Below are positions 33,741 through 46,753 of a stretch of 64,000 nt of DNA, piece after piece. This DNA comes from Ziziphus jujuba. Taxonomy: Eukaryota > Streptophyta > Magnoliopsida > Rosales > Rhamnaceae. The position numbers were made by a program, and so were the translations under genes. The stretch covers positions 1,852,001 to 1,916,000 of the forward strand of contig NC_083389.1 of the NCBI RefSeq assembly GCF_031755915.1, in the 5' to 3' direction. The notes beneath the pieces are model-generated. The model saw only the letters and a list, made by a program, of their open reading frames with translations, was not told where the DNA came from and made no database searches. Position 1 is the first letter of the stretch. Each line of letters begins with the position of its first letter.

Positions 33741-35094
33741 TTGGTTTTTTCATAAAACTCCAACGGCAGTATTCATATTTATAGAGATATCATTGCCATT
33801 TGTAATAGAAAAGTGAGAAACCATAAAATGTAATTGTAATATAATTAATTTTTCCATTGAAATTCTATCAAATACTAATGAAGTGTAGTAATTTCTAGTA
33901 CTTATAAAGTTGAACATTTGTTATTATGTTTATTATATTGTTATAAATATTATAATGATAAGTTTATCATGAATAATGTTAAGTTGTCTACTTGAATCTC
34001 CAAATATTCCTATTACTTTATTCTATTATTCCAATCAAATCAATTAGAAATCAACAAAAGAAAAAGTAAGTGGACCTAACCTATTGAATCATAACTATAT
34101 CCACTATTTTGATATTAAAATTCGATTAGAGATAAAATTGGAACAGTGGTTCTTTTTTTTTTTTTCCATTTCATATTTCTTTGGACCACACGGGAATCTG
34201 TCAATATTTCCTATTAAAGCTTCTTGTTTCTAGATGTTGTATTAGAATGCCATTCCATTTCCTTGCTTTCCAGCGAAAGATTTATTCCAAGTACAACACA
34301 CACAAGAGGGGTTTAAAACACCTTTCTTTGATTCCAGCACACAAGACAAGATCACTTTCTATTTTATTATATATATTTCATAATTTATAAGTATTTATTT
34401 TAGATATTTAGATAGATATCTATCAGATCATGGTTTCATGTAACAAATATTTCCATCCATGTGGATACATACAATATTTTTGTTTGATAATCAGATGGAA
34501 AATGGATGCAAGAAAGAGCTTTTATTTATAGTCTCCTATTAATAAATTCAATACCCTATTAATTTAATTAAATATAAATAATAGAATAAAATAAATAGAC
34601 TAGGAAGTTTATTAAAAGAAAATGAAAGAGTAAAATAGAAAGTAATAAAATATATGATACTGTAGTAGTTTAAGACACATACGAATTCTCATTTTTATTA
34701 ATTTTCCCAATGGGATTCAAGAATAAGATTAGTTGATGGAACAAGAGGAATATATCTGGGGATCTATCGGTAGCGACAAAAGGGATCGCTTGTTTCCTGA
34801 ACATTTCTTTTCAAATCAAATAAAAAATGCTTCTATTTAATTGATGAGTCATAAGAAAATTCATGGCTCAGGTGGTTATGAAGAATAGGAAAGGATAACC
34901 GAATTAAGATTAGGGATTTTACTTTACTAGGTCGAATTAGAGACCAATAATTTTTTTTTTATATTCAAAACCTATTCGAAAGAAGGGGCAATGGATGAGA
35001 AATCAAATCATACATAAATGATAAAAGCCCCAACATCTTGAAAATGCTACGAGGTGCTCGAAAATGGTTGAAGTAGTTGAATAGGAGGATCATT
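33741..35094. other. trnT-psbD plastid spacer
   Basis: A long AT-rich spacer with no gene. It contains a relic of the psbD light-responsive promoter region, listed separately. The short frame at 34181-34390 is incidental. Confidence 0.7.
34062..34130 (+). promoter_or_regulatory. Relic psbD light-responsive promoter (AAG-box region)
   Basis: AAAAGTAAGTGGACCTAACC and the following CATAACTATATCCACTATTTTGATATT resemble the conserved AAG-box and GT-box region of the blue-light-responsive psbD promoter of angiosperm plastids, which lies several hundred bp upstream of psbD. Here it is about 1 kb upstream. This is from memory of the family, and the element would need the plastid RNA polymerase to act. 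Confidence 0.5.
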
Positions 35095-37526
<2,432 letters not shown>

Positions 37527-37535
37527 GACAGGAAG

Positions 37536-37694
37536 TGATGAGAATCCGCCCGAACCCACACAACCGACAACCCGCTAGAGTGCTAACCAGATACGGATGA
37601 AGACCAGGCTCATCACTAAAGCTCAAGCTAAGAGGTTTAGGGATAAAATTTCTACCTTTATCCAGGGAGTAATTCATTCTCAAGAGGGCTTCTC
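37536..37694 (+). repeat. Gypsy F 5' LTR, left piece
   Basis: This matches the start of the family LTR (TGATGCGAATCCGCCCGAAC in others) and continues at 58079 after D. The junction bases are TTCTC at 37690-37694 and TTGTC at 58079-58083, a 4 of 5 match consistent with a target duplication of D. Confidence 0.82.
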
Positions 37695-38694
37695 TGATAC
37701 GAACCTAGGACGACATGCTCTTAAACCCATATTATATTAGTCCGGATCTCAATTAAGTTCAAGTTCTAATGGAATGGACCTCAACCTCTAACCAACCTGT
37801 GGTTAGAAACCTTGGTATAATGTAGACGCCACAATAGGGGATGGAAAACCTATTGATAAGTCAAGCTAAAACAACAAATTCTCTAATGGTGTTTTAGGTG
37901 TTCTCAAAGAAGAAAGAGATAATTAATCTCACAAGTATTTTCTCAATCAAATCAAAGTTGTATTCTAATTGAAAAATAAGTCTTTAAATAGGCTTCAAAA
38001 TAAACCCTAAAAACCCTAGGAAAAGCCGGCCACACATAAAGAAACCTAGTTGGCCGCAACTATACTTCCTTTCCTAATCTAAGTTTGATTAATTAATTCC
38101 TTTATATTAAATTAGAAATTAATTAATTTATAATAAAATAAAAACCTTCCTAAAGTTATTTGTCCAGAAAATAAATAAATAAAAACCCAAAAAGAAATAA
38201 AGTCAATCACAAATTAGGTAACGAGTTGACTTTGACATCTAGGCTGAATTATGTTGTTAACCGAGCTAACTTATGTCTGCCTGATGTCCGAGCTAACTTA
38301 TGACCTATCCGAGCTAACGGCTGTCTGTCCGAGCTAACTTATGTCTGGCCGAGCTAACTGATGTCTGTCCGAGCTAAGTTGCATCCGATGTCCGAAGTCC
38401 GAGATCAGATGTCCGAGGTAAGGCTCTGATGTCCGAGACAAAGGTGTCCGATATAAAATGTCCGATGTATGGGTATCCGATGGATCAGCCTCCACCACTT
38501 GGATACTTAAAATAGTCCTTTTATCCTCAAGTATGGACAAGCCCTTTTGAGAATGAATTACTCTCTGGATAAAGGCAGCAAGGTTATCCTTAAACCTCTT
38601 AGCTTGAGCCCTAATGATCGGTCCAGTCTTCATCCGTATCGGATCAGTAACCCAGCGAGTTGTCGGTGGTGTGAACTCGGGTGGGTTCGCATCA
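37695..38694 (-). repeat. Gypsy D 3' LTR with internal CCGAGCTAAC repeats
   Basis: It is 1,000 bp, beginning TGATACGAACC and ending TTCGCATCA. Positions about 38255-38470 hold repeated motifs: CCGAGCTAAC several times, and ATGTCCGA several times. The pol frame ends inside it at 38334, about 120 codons in. D and H share this variant; A, E, F and G have a different central part. Confidence 0.85.
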
Positions 38695-39087
38695 TTCCCC
38701 TCCTTTTGAAAAGGAATTGTCCTCAAATCAAAGTCATCACCTGCAGCAAACGGAGATATATTAGCAACATTAAAGGTGGCACTAACACTATACTCACTCG
38801 GTAAATCAAGTTTGTAGGCATTGTCGTTTATCCTCTCCAAAACTTGAAAAGGTCCATCGCCCCTCGGCATTAGTTTGGATTTCCTTGGTTCAAGAAACCT
38901 TTCTTTCCTTAAATGCAGCCACACCCAATCTCCAGGTTCAAACACCTTTGATTTTTGGCCTTGATTAGCCACCTTTGCATATTGCTTGGTCCTCCTCTCA
39001 ATATTTGCTCGTGCCTTCTCATAAATCTGCTTTACAAATTCAGCTTTTTGTTTTCCATCTAGATTAGCACGCTCATTTAAAGGTAAA
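38334..39087 (-). pseudogene. Gypsy D pol C-terminus, extending into the 3' LTR
   Basis: A 251-codon open stretch starts with LNERANLDGKQKAEFVKQIY and continues [48 protein letters not shown] and ATFNVANISPF. The tail RMKTGPIIRAQAKRFKDNL lies within the LTR. This follows the integrase core in Ty3 elements. There is no clear chromodomain, and the tail may correspond to the CR motif of CRM elements (inference). Confidence 0.82.
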
Positions 39088-40155
39088 TGATGCAAACTCG
39101 CCCGAGCTCGCAGCATCGACAACTCGCTAGGGTACTGATCCGATACAGATGAAGACTGGACTAATCATTAGGGCTCAAGCTAAGAGGTTTAAGGACAACC
39201 TTGCTGGATTTATCCAGAAAGTAATTCATTCTCAAAAGGGCTTGTCCATACCTGAAGATAAAAGACCTGTTTTAAGTATTCAAGTGGTGGAGGCTGATAC
39301 ATTGGACACCCATACATTGGATATTTTATATCGGACACCCATGTCTCGGACATCTGATCTCGGACTAGTCTTGCCTCGGACATCTGATCTCGGACTTCGA
39401 ACATCAGATGTAACTTAGCTCAGACAGACATCCGCTAGCTCGGCCAGACACAACTTAGTTTGGACAGACATCCGTTAGCTCGGCCAAACACAAGTTAGCT
39501 CAGACAGACATCAGTTAGCTCGGATAGGCCATAAGTTTGCTCGGACATCAGGCAGACATAAGTTAGATCCGTTGAAGACATAATTCAGGCTAGATGTCAA
39601 AGTCAACTCGTTACCTAATTTGTGACTGACTTTATTTCTTTTTGGGTTTTTATTTATTTATTTTTTGGACAAATAACTTTAGGAAGGTTTTTATTTTATT
39701 GTAAATTAATTAATTCATAATTTAATATAAATGAATTAACTAATCAAACTTAGATTAGGAAAGGAAGTATAGTTGCGGCCAACTAGGTTTCCTTATGTGT
39801 GTGGCCGGTTTTTCCAAGGGTTTTTAGGGTTTATTTTGTTTCTTTCAAAGCCTATTTAAAGGCTTATTTTTCAATAAGAATAGAACTTTGATTTGACTAA
39901 AAAAAATACTTGTGAGATTAATTATCTCTTTGTTCTTTGAGAACACCTAAAACACCATTAGAGAATTGGTTGTTTTAGCTTGACTTATCAATAGGTTTTC
40001 CATCCCCTATTGTGGCGTCTACGTTATACCAAGGTTTCTAACCATAGGTTAGTTAGGGGTTGAGGTCCATTCCATTAGAACTTGAACTTAATTAAAAATC
40101 CGGGCTAATATAATACGGGTTTAGGAGTAGGTCGTCCTAGGTTCGTATCGGTAAA
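39083..40155 (+). mobile_element. Gypsy solo LTR H (39088-40150) in D pol, with perfect target duplication
   Basis: A plus-strand LTR of 1,063 bp begins TGATGCAAACTCG and ends GTTCGTATCG, the last A changed to G. GTAAA flanks both sides (39083-39087 and 40151-40155). Joining the flanks restores the D pol frame. It is the D-type LTR, with TCGGACATC and AGTTAGCTCGG motifs near 39340-39570, mirroring the array of D. Its strand is opposite to D. Confidence 0.9.
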
Positions 40156-41330
40156 GGTGTTAGATCTAATGGAGTCAGAGGATTAAAACCATAAACAATT
40201 TCAAACCAAGTAAATTTAGTTGCTGAATGTAAAGATCTATTATATGCAAATTCAACATGTGGCAGACGTTCTTCCCAAGTTCTTAAATTTCTACCAATTA
40301 ATGCTCTCAACAATGCAGACAAGGTTTTATTTACTACTTTAGTTTGTCCATCAGTTTGTGGATGACAAGTAGTTGAAAATAAAGGCTTAGTACCTAATTT
40401 AGCCAACAAAGTTTTCCAAAAATAGCTTAAGAACTTAGCATCCCTATCCAAAACAATAGTTCTTGGCATTCCATGCAATCTCACAATTTCCTTCAAAAAT
40501 AAATTAGCAATATTGGATGCATCATCAGTTTTGTTACATGCAATAAAATGTACCATCTTAGAAAACGTATCCACTACAACAAATATTGAATCCTTACCTG
40601 TCCTTGACCTAGGCAACCCAAGAATAAAATCCATAGACAAATCTACCCAAGGATAGGTAAGAATCGGCAAAGGCTTATACAATCCATGCGGCTTCAATGT
40701 TGATTTTGTTTTTCAGCACTTCAAACATCTTTCACAAATTCTCTCAACATCTCTCCTCATGTTAGGCCAATAAAAATGTTCTTGCAGCAAGGATAAAGTT
40801 TTTAAAACACCAAATGACCCATTAAACCACCCCCATGTCCTTCCCGAACCAATAATTCCCTAATACTACAATTAAGCACATAAAGTTTGTTTTCCTTAAA
40901 CAAATATCCCTCAAATATGTAAACTTTATTAAATCCATGTTTCAAACAGGTTCTAAAAATTTCTCCAAAGTCACTATCATGCTTATAAAGTTCTTTCAAT
41001 TGTTCAAATCCAAGCAAACTAGCATCTAAGGTAGAAAAAAGTACATACCTTCGGGATAATGCATCGGCAACCAAATTTTCTTTACCTTTTTTGTAGCGGA
41101 TCACATAGGGAAAGGTTTCAATAAATTCAATCCACTTGGCATGCCTTCGGTTGAGCTTTCCTTGACCTTTGATATGCTTCAAAGACTCATGATCCGTATG
41201 AATCACAAACTCCTTTGGCATGAGATAATGTTGCCACGTCTCCAAAGCCCTCACCAAAGCATAAATCTCCTTGTCATAAGTCGGGTAGTTTAGGGCAGCT
41301 CCATTTAATTTTTCACTAAAGTAGGCTATG
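40156..41330 (-). pseudogene. Gypsy D integrase and RNase H
   Basis: The integrase core is at 40137-40697, with the segment [20 protein letters not shown] carrying the first catalytic Asp, then [15 protein letters not shown] and [21 protein letters not shown]. RNase H and the tether segment are at 40802-41257, with [38 protein letters not shown] and [13 protein letters not shown] stop and shifts near 40700-40800 break the frame. The right end meets gypsy E at 41331. Confidence 0.87.
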
Positions 41331-42467
41331 TGATACGAACCTAGGACGACCTGCTCCTAAACCCGTATTATATTAGCCCGAATCTTTAATTAAGTTCAAG
41401 TTCTAATGGAATGGACCTCAACCCCTAACCAACCTGTGGTTAGAAACCTTGGTATAATGTAGATGCCACAATAGGGGATGGAAAACCTATTGATAAGTCA
41501 AGCTAAAACAACCAATTCTCTAATGGTGTTTTAGGTGTTCTCAAGAACAAAGAGATAATTAATCTCACAAGTACGTTTTTTAATCAAATCAAAGTTGTAT
41601 TAATCTTGAAAAATAAGCCTTTAAATAGGCTACAAAGCCACGAAATAAAACCCTAGAACATAAAGAAAACCGGCCACCACACATAAAGAAACCTAGTTGG
41701 CCGAAACTATACTTCCTTTCCTAATCTAAGTTTGATTAATTAATTCCTTTATATTAAATTAGGAATTAATTAATTTACAATGGAAAGAATAAAATAAAAA
41801 CCTTCCTAAAGTTATTTTTCCAGAAAATAAATAAATAAAAGCCAAAAAGTAATGGTAGTTTCCTAAAACAAAAAGTAAAAACAAATTAGGAAACTAAAAA
41901 TGCTAGCCTTTTTGATCAAGTTGACTTTGATCAATCTTTGACCTCTTTGAGCTTCAAATCAGCTTCTATATGATTTTTAGGATGCCAAATAAGCTGAATA
42001 TGAAGTCCCACACGTTGCCCATGCTTGGAAAAATAAGAAAAGGCTAATACAGTAAAATACAGTAAAGTCAGCAAGCAATACAGCAAATTCGGCCAAATTG
42101 TTGAGGCTGTCCATACAAGCCCTTTTTGATTGCATTTGAGGCTGCTTTAACTTGATTCCATGACCTCGTAGGCATATGTATTGAACCCATAAAGCATTGG
42201 AACCATTTCATGTTTCCCGGACTCCAAAAATGTACCAAAACAGTCACCCGGGTCCGTATCGGCTTCCACCACTTGGATGCTTAGAATGGGCTTTGTATCT
42301 TCAAGTATGGACATGCTCTGTTGAGATTGATTACCCTCTGTATAAATACTCCCAGTTTGCCCTTAAATTTCTTAATTTGAGCTCTTATGATTGGCCTAGT
42401 CTTCATCCGTGTCGAGTCAGCACCCCAACGGGTTATCGGTGGATCGGGCTCGGGCGGAATCACATCA
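41331..42467 (-). repeat. Gypsy E 3' LTR (1137 bp)
   Basis: It begins TGATACGAACC and ends GGAATCACATCA. The pol-type frame runs about 62 codons into it (stop at 42281). A purine tract lies next to it in element sense (the TTCCCCTCCTC segment at 42468 read on the minus strand). Confidence 0.9.
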
Positions 42468-44107
42468 TTCCCCTCCTCTTGAAAAGGATTTGTCCTCAAA
42501 TCAAGATCATCATCTGCAGAAAAAGGAGTTAAATCAGCAACATTAAATGCAGCATTCATGTTATACTCACCCGGTAAATCAAACTTGTAGGCATTCTTGT
42601 TAATCGGCTCCAAAACTTGTAAAAGTCCATCCATAGGCGGCATGAGCTTTGACTTTCTTTGTTTAGGAAACCTTTCCTTTCGTAAGTGCAACCAAACCAA
42701 TTCTCCTGGGTCAAACACTATTACAACAAAATCTAGAAATACATGCTCATTATGGTAAAAATTATAATTTTTAAAGTTAGCAAACAATATTTCCCAAATT
42801 TTCAAATTACCACTAAGTAAAGCTCTCAACAATGCAGATAAACTTCTATGCAATAAAGACATACTTAAATAAGTATCTTTAAAATTCATGGTTAGCAATG
42901 ATTTCTTATTCATAATTACTTTATTAACATCACCAAAGCTAAGATAAAAATTTATATTTTTCCTTTCTTGCCTTCCTTTTCCTTTCTCACTCACAGTCAT
43001 CTCACCTTCCTCACTATCGGCTTTTGCACCAAATTTCTCACTCTTGGTTTTATTAAATTTTTTCCACACAACCTTAGTATTAGAAGACTTACCTTGGACA
43101 GGAAGCTCACCTTTTCCCTCTTGATTGGATGGTAGTCCACTTGGAATTTCATTTACGAAGACATCTCCAAATTCCTTCAAAAGAGAAATCATTGAACTTG
43201 GCAATTCAAGTTCTTCAAAGTTAGTTTGATCATTAAAATAATTTTCTTTATAAATCATGACCAGCAAAGGTTTCTTACACTCAATAACCTTATTAATATC
43301 CCCTAAACTCAAATAAAAGTTTCTACTTGACCTTTCTTTTCTTTCTTTTTCTTTTTCTCTCTCAGATTGGTGCAAACCTTCGGATTTCCCTTCCTTCTCC
43401 AAGCTCTCGGGTTTGCCACTTTCTTTCCCCTCTATTTTGGTTTTTCCTTGATCTTTCCACTTAATATGAGTCTTAGAAACCTTACATTGATCAGCAACCT
43501 CATTCTTACCTTCTTGAAAGGATGGTGAAGCCATTGGTGCCATACTTGCTTTTTCCTTGAGCTTTTCGTCTTCTCTCCTTTGTTGCATTTGTAATTGGTC
43601 TTTGTAAACCTCTTTAGGAGATAATGGTTCCAGCTTGACCTTCTTACCTTTAAACCTGAAAATAATACTATTTTCTCGACCAAAATGAGTAGCATCTTTA
43701 TCAAATTGCCATGGTCTACCTAATAGTATATGTCCAGCAATCATGGGTACAATATCACATAAGACTACATCCTCATATCTACCGATACTAAATTTTACTT
43801 TGGCTTGTTTGTTTACTTTCATCTCACCACTATCATTAAGCCATTGTAATCTATATGGTTCAGGATGTTTTGTGGTTTTTAAGCCCAATTTTTCAACTAC
43901 AAGGTTACTTATTACATTAGTACAACTTCTACTATCAATAATCATACTACAAATCTTACCTTGAATTTCACATCGGGTGTGGAAGATATTCTCTCTTTGA
44001 ATTTCATCCTCATCTTTGTATGCAGCAAGTACACTCCTAGAAAGCAAGTTTAATTCAGCATTGGATGGTTGCAAGGTTTCGGGTTCATCCTCCAAGTCCT
44101 CCTCCTC
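42281..44107 (-). pseudogene. Gypsy E protease and chimeric pol remnant (604 codons open)
   Basis: The frame continues gag after a single stop at about 44108. It has the protease region (MIIDSRSCTNVIS, with R in place of the G of DSG, then ILLGRPWQFDKD) and a lysine-rich linker. The linker segment QEGK...FYLSLGDINKVI occurs twice, the second copy as FYLSFGDVNKVI. After this come an integrase scrap ([19 protein letters not shown]), an RT scrap (LFANFKN then [10 protein letters not shown]) and the pol C-terminus (VFDPGELVWLHLRKERFP to AAFNVADLTPF). RT catalytic motifs, RNase H and the integrase core are all absent. Confidence 0.87.
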
Positions 44108-45373
44108 TTACTTGGCTTCATCCTCACTTTCTTCACTTTTCGATTCTAGCTCGTCATTGCCCTTTAACACCATGATTCTTCTATTCGAGCATTGGCTAGC
44201 AATGTGTCCTCCTCCCTGGCACTTAAAACACACAACATCATGAGTTCTAGAAGGTTTAGGATCTAATTTGATCTCATTCTTTGGTGCTTGGACAGATTCG
44301 GTTCTAGTCTCCTTCCTTGGCCAATTTGAACTTTCTTCTTTGACTTTCGGCTTTGGCTTGCTTTCATAGATGAGATTGTTCCTCCAGCCACTTGAATTGG
44401 ACCTCCCATTGTTGGAAACACCTCCAAACCATGATCTTACACCCCTCCTCTTGAATTGATGCTCTAATTTAATAGCCACATGCAACATCTCCTCAAATTC
44501 CACATATTGTTGCAATTCTAGTTGATTGGCTATTTCACAATTCAAACCACCAAGAAACCTTGCCATGGTTGCTTCCCTATCTTCATTCAAGTTCAATCTC
44601 ATCATAAGCATCTCCATCTCCTTGTAATAATCCTCCACGGATCCATGTCCTTGAGATAAAGATTGAAGTCTTTGATGCAGCAACCTATGATAGTGTGATG
44701 GTACGAATCGCTTCCGCATGGCTCCTTTCATTTGTCGCCATGTAGTAATCAAGTCATCACCAACTCTCCTTCGGGTGTTCTGCTCATTGGTCCACCATTG
44801 GAGTGCATAATGGCCAAACTCCATTGCTGCCAATTTCACCTCCTTAGCCTCTGAATAATTATGGCGGTCAAATATCATCTCCATCTTTTCTTCCCACTTC
44901 AAATATGCTTCGGGGTCACTTTTTCCCATGAATGGTGGGATGTTGATCTTGATATTGCTAAGATTGTCATCTGTTTCTTGCCTCCTATATCTTCCACAGC
45001 CAGCTCTATCTTGGACAGCAATAGTTTCGTCCATACCTTCCTCAAAGTCTCCACCGAATGGCTCCTCATCAAATTCCTCTCTCGGTCTCTCGCGACCTCC
45101 TTGTCCTCGGCCTCGTCCTCCATGGAATTCTTGCCTATTTCTTGTGTTCGGAATTCCTTGGGAAACTTCTAGTCTTCCCACACTTTGATTTACATTCTCA
45201 ACTTGTGCACTAACCCGCTGTATTGATTCCAAGACAGCTCTCATGTCCACTTGGTCTCCACTCCCGGTAGCTCGGTCATCGCCGTGGAATGCTACAGACT
45301 CTTCCTCATTAATCCTCAAGGGTGGATCCCCTCTTCTTATTCTAGAATCTGCCATGTTAGTAAAATATTGCAA
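44108..45373 (-). CDS. Gypsy E Gag (421 codons)
   Basis: The start MADSRIRRGDPPLRINEEES is at 45373 and the stop at 44108. The order is an N-terminal acidic and arginine-rich region (HGGRGRGQGGRERPREEFDE), the retrotransposon gag capsid-like region (about residues 145-300, with YLKWEEKMEMIF and FVPSHYHRLLHQRLQSLSQG), a basic stretch, and the zinc knuckle CFKCQGGGHIASQC. The TAA at 44108-44110 is a C to T change of the CAA or CAG codon seen in D (EAKQEEED), so gag and the next frame were once continuous (about 1,030 codons). It is the most intact gypsy gag in the window. Confidence 0.88.
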   Translation of the reverse strand: MQYFTNMADSRIRRGDPPLRINEEESVAFHGDDRATGSGDQVDMRAVLESIQRVSAQVENVNQSVGRLEVSQGIPNTRNRQEFHGGRGRGQGGRERPREEFDEEPFGGDFEEGMDETIAVQDRAGCGRYRRQETDDNLSNIKINIPPFMGKSDPEAYLKWEEKMEMIFDRHNYSEAKEVKLAAMEFGHYALQWWTNEQNTRRRVGDDLITTWRQMKGAMRKRFVPSHYHRLLHQRLQSLSQGHGSVEDYYKEMEMLMMRLNLNEDREATMARFLGGLNCEIANQLELQQYVEFEEMLHVAIKLEHQFKRRGVRSWFGGVSNNGRSNSSGWRNNLIYESKPKPKVKEESSNWPRKETRTESVQAPKNEIKLDPKPSRTHDVVCFKCQGGGHIASQCSNRRIMVLKGNDELESKSEESEDEAK

Positions 45374-45534
45374 AAATAAAATAAATCCTCACAATATTCA
45401 CTCCCTCACGTGTTTCACTCAAACAAGGTCTCGACACTCGTGTTTGCACACTAGTTTCGGCTTTTACCCTCTTTTAAGCTCACACACTCTTGCCTTTTTC
45501 CACTCAATGAATTATCTCAAAGTTCTAATTAAAA
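45374..45534 (-). other. Gypsy E leader, inner part
   Basis: It matches the leader of D right of gag (for example CACTCAATGAATTATCTCAAAG). It stops where copia II begins. The next 390 bp of the D leader have no counterpart in E. Confidence 0.75.
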
Positions 45535-46750
45535 GGCTACCAATTAAACTTCTATAGATGGAAGGATTTACCTTTGGAGAATCATCATCCTTCACCAACT
45601 TGGTGCCTTCATTCATAGGTGTGGCAACGCTATTACAATCCTCCATGTCAAACTTCTTGAGCAACTCCTTCACATAGCTTTCTTGAGATATGAAGATGCC
45701 CTTGGATGATTGGACAACTTCAATTCCAAGAAAGTATTTCATCTCTCCAAGGCTAGACATCTCAAAGTTCAATTCTAGCTCACCTTTGAAGTTGCTCACT
45801 TCTTTCTCATTACCACCAGTCACTAGGAGGTCATCAACATAAAGAGACACCAACACCATGCAACCATGAGTCCTAATATACAATGTAGGCTCATTAGGAC
45901 TCCTCCTAAATCCATTCTTTGTCAAAAAACCATCTATCTTGGCATACCATGCCCTAGGAGCTTGTTTAAGGCCATACAAGGCCTTGTGTAGCTTGTATAC
46001 CTTCTCTTCACTTCCTTTCTTCACAAAACCTTCGGGTTGCACAACATAGACCTCCTCCTTCAATATTCCATTGAAGAAGGCTGACTTCACATCAAGCTGA
46101 TATACTTTCCAAGACTTTTGTGCCGAAATTGCAAGAAGAAGTCTTATGGTTTCCATCCTTGCAACCGGTGCAAAAGTCTCTCCATAATCCACACCGGCTT
46201 GTTGTGCATATCCTTTGACAACAAGCCTTGCCTTGTGCTTATTTATGGACCCATCCGGATTGTACTTGGTCCTAAAGATCCACTTCACCCCAATAGCATT
46301 CTTTCCCTTCGGTTTTGTTACCAAGCTCCAAGTGTCATTCTTGTTTATCACATCGATTTCATCTTGCATGGCTTGTCTCCACTCTTTTCTTGCCATAGCC
46401 TCATGGACATTGATTGGATCACTCAATGCCACATTACACCTTTCATAAATCTCATTAAGAGGTCTTGTGCCTCTCACACCATCACCAATCTCCAAATCAG
46501 CCCCTATGGAGATTTCTAGCTCATTCTCATCATATTCATCATCATGGGCAGCACCTTCATCATTTCCTTGTTCCTCATCATTATCACGAGCTTTAAGCCG
46601 ATTGTCTTCATCCATACTAGCCTCCTCCTTACTACAAACCCATTTAGCTTCCTCATCAACTTTCACATCTCTACTTATCACAAGTTTCTTGGTTTCCAAG
46701 TTATACACTCTATATCCCTTGGTCACATCACTATAGCCAACCAAGACACC
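45535..46750 (-). pseudogene. Copia II reverse transcriptase, C-terminus deleted
   Basis: This continues the polyprotein after one in-frame TAA at about 46752-46754. It starts VGYSDVTKGYRVYN, has an acidic linker, then the RT domain ([72 protein letters not shown]) and the catalytic SLYVDDLLVTGG. It ends SLIGSLL, followed by four codons of gypsy leader. About the last 120-130 codons, containing RNase H, are absent. Confidence 0.88.
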
Positions 46751-46753
46751 AAC

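Noticed and set aside
34181..34390. A small gene in the trnT-psbD spacer
   Set aside because: No known plastid gene lies there, and the residues show no family resemblance.
38255..38470. CRISPR-like array in the D LTR repeats
   Set aside because: The repeats are short, imperfect and directly abutting, with no unique spacers, and they lie in a plant LTR.
45243..45557. Plus-strand frames opposite gag and pol in the gypsy and copia elements
   Set aside because: They are shadows of long minus-strand coding regions and have no motifs of their own.
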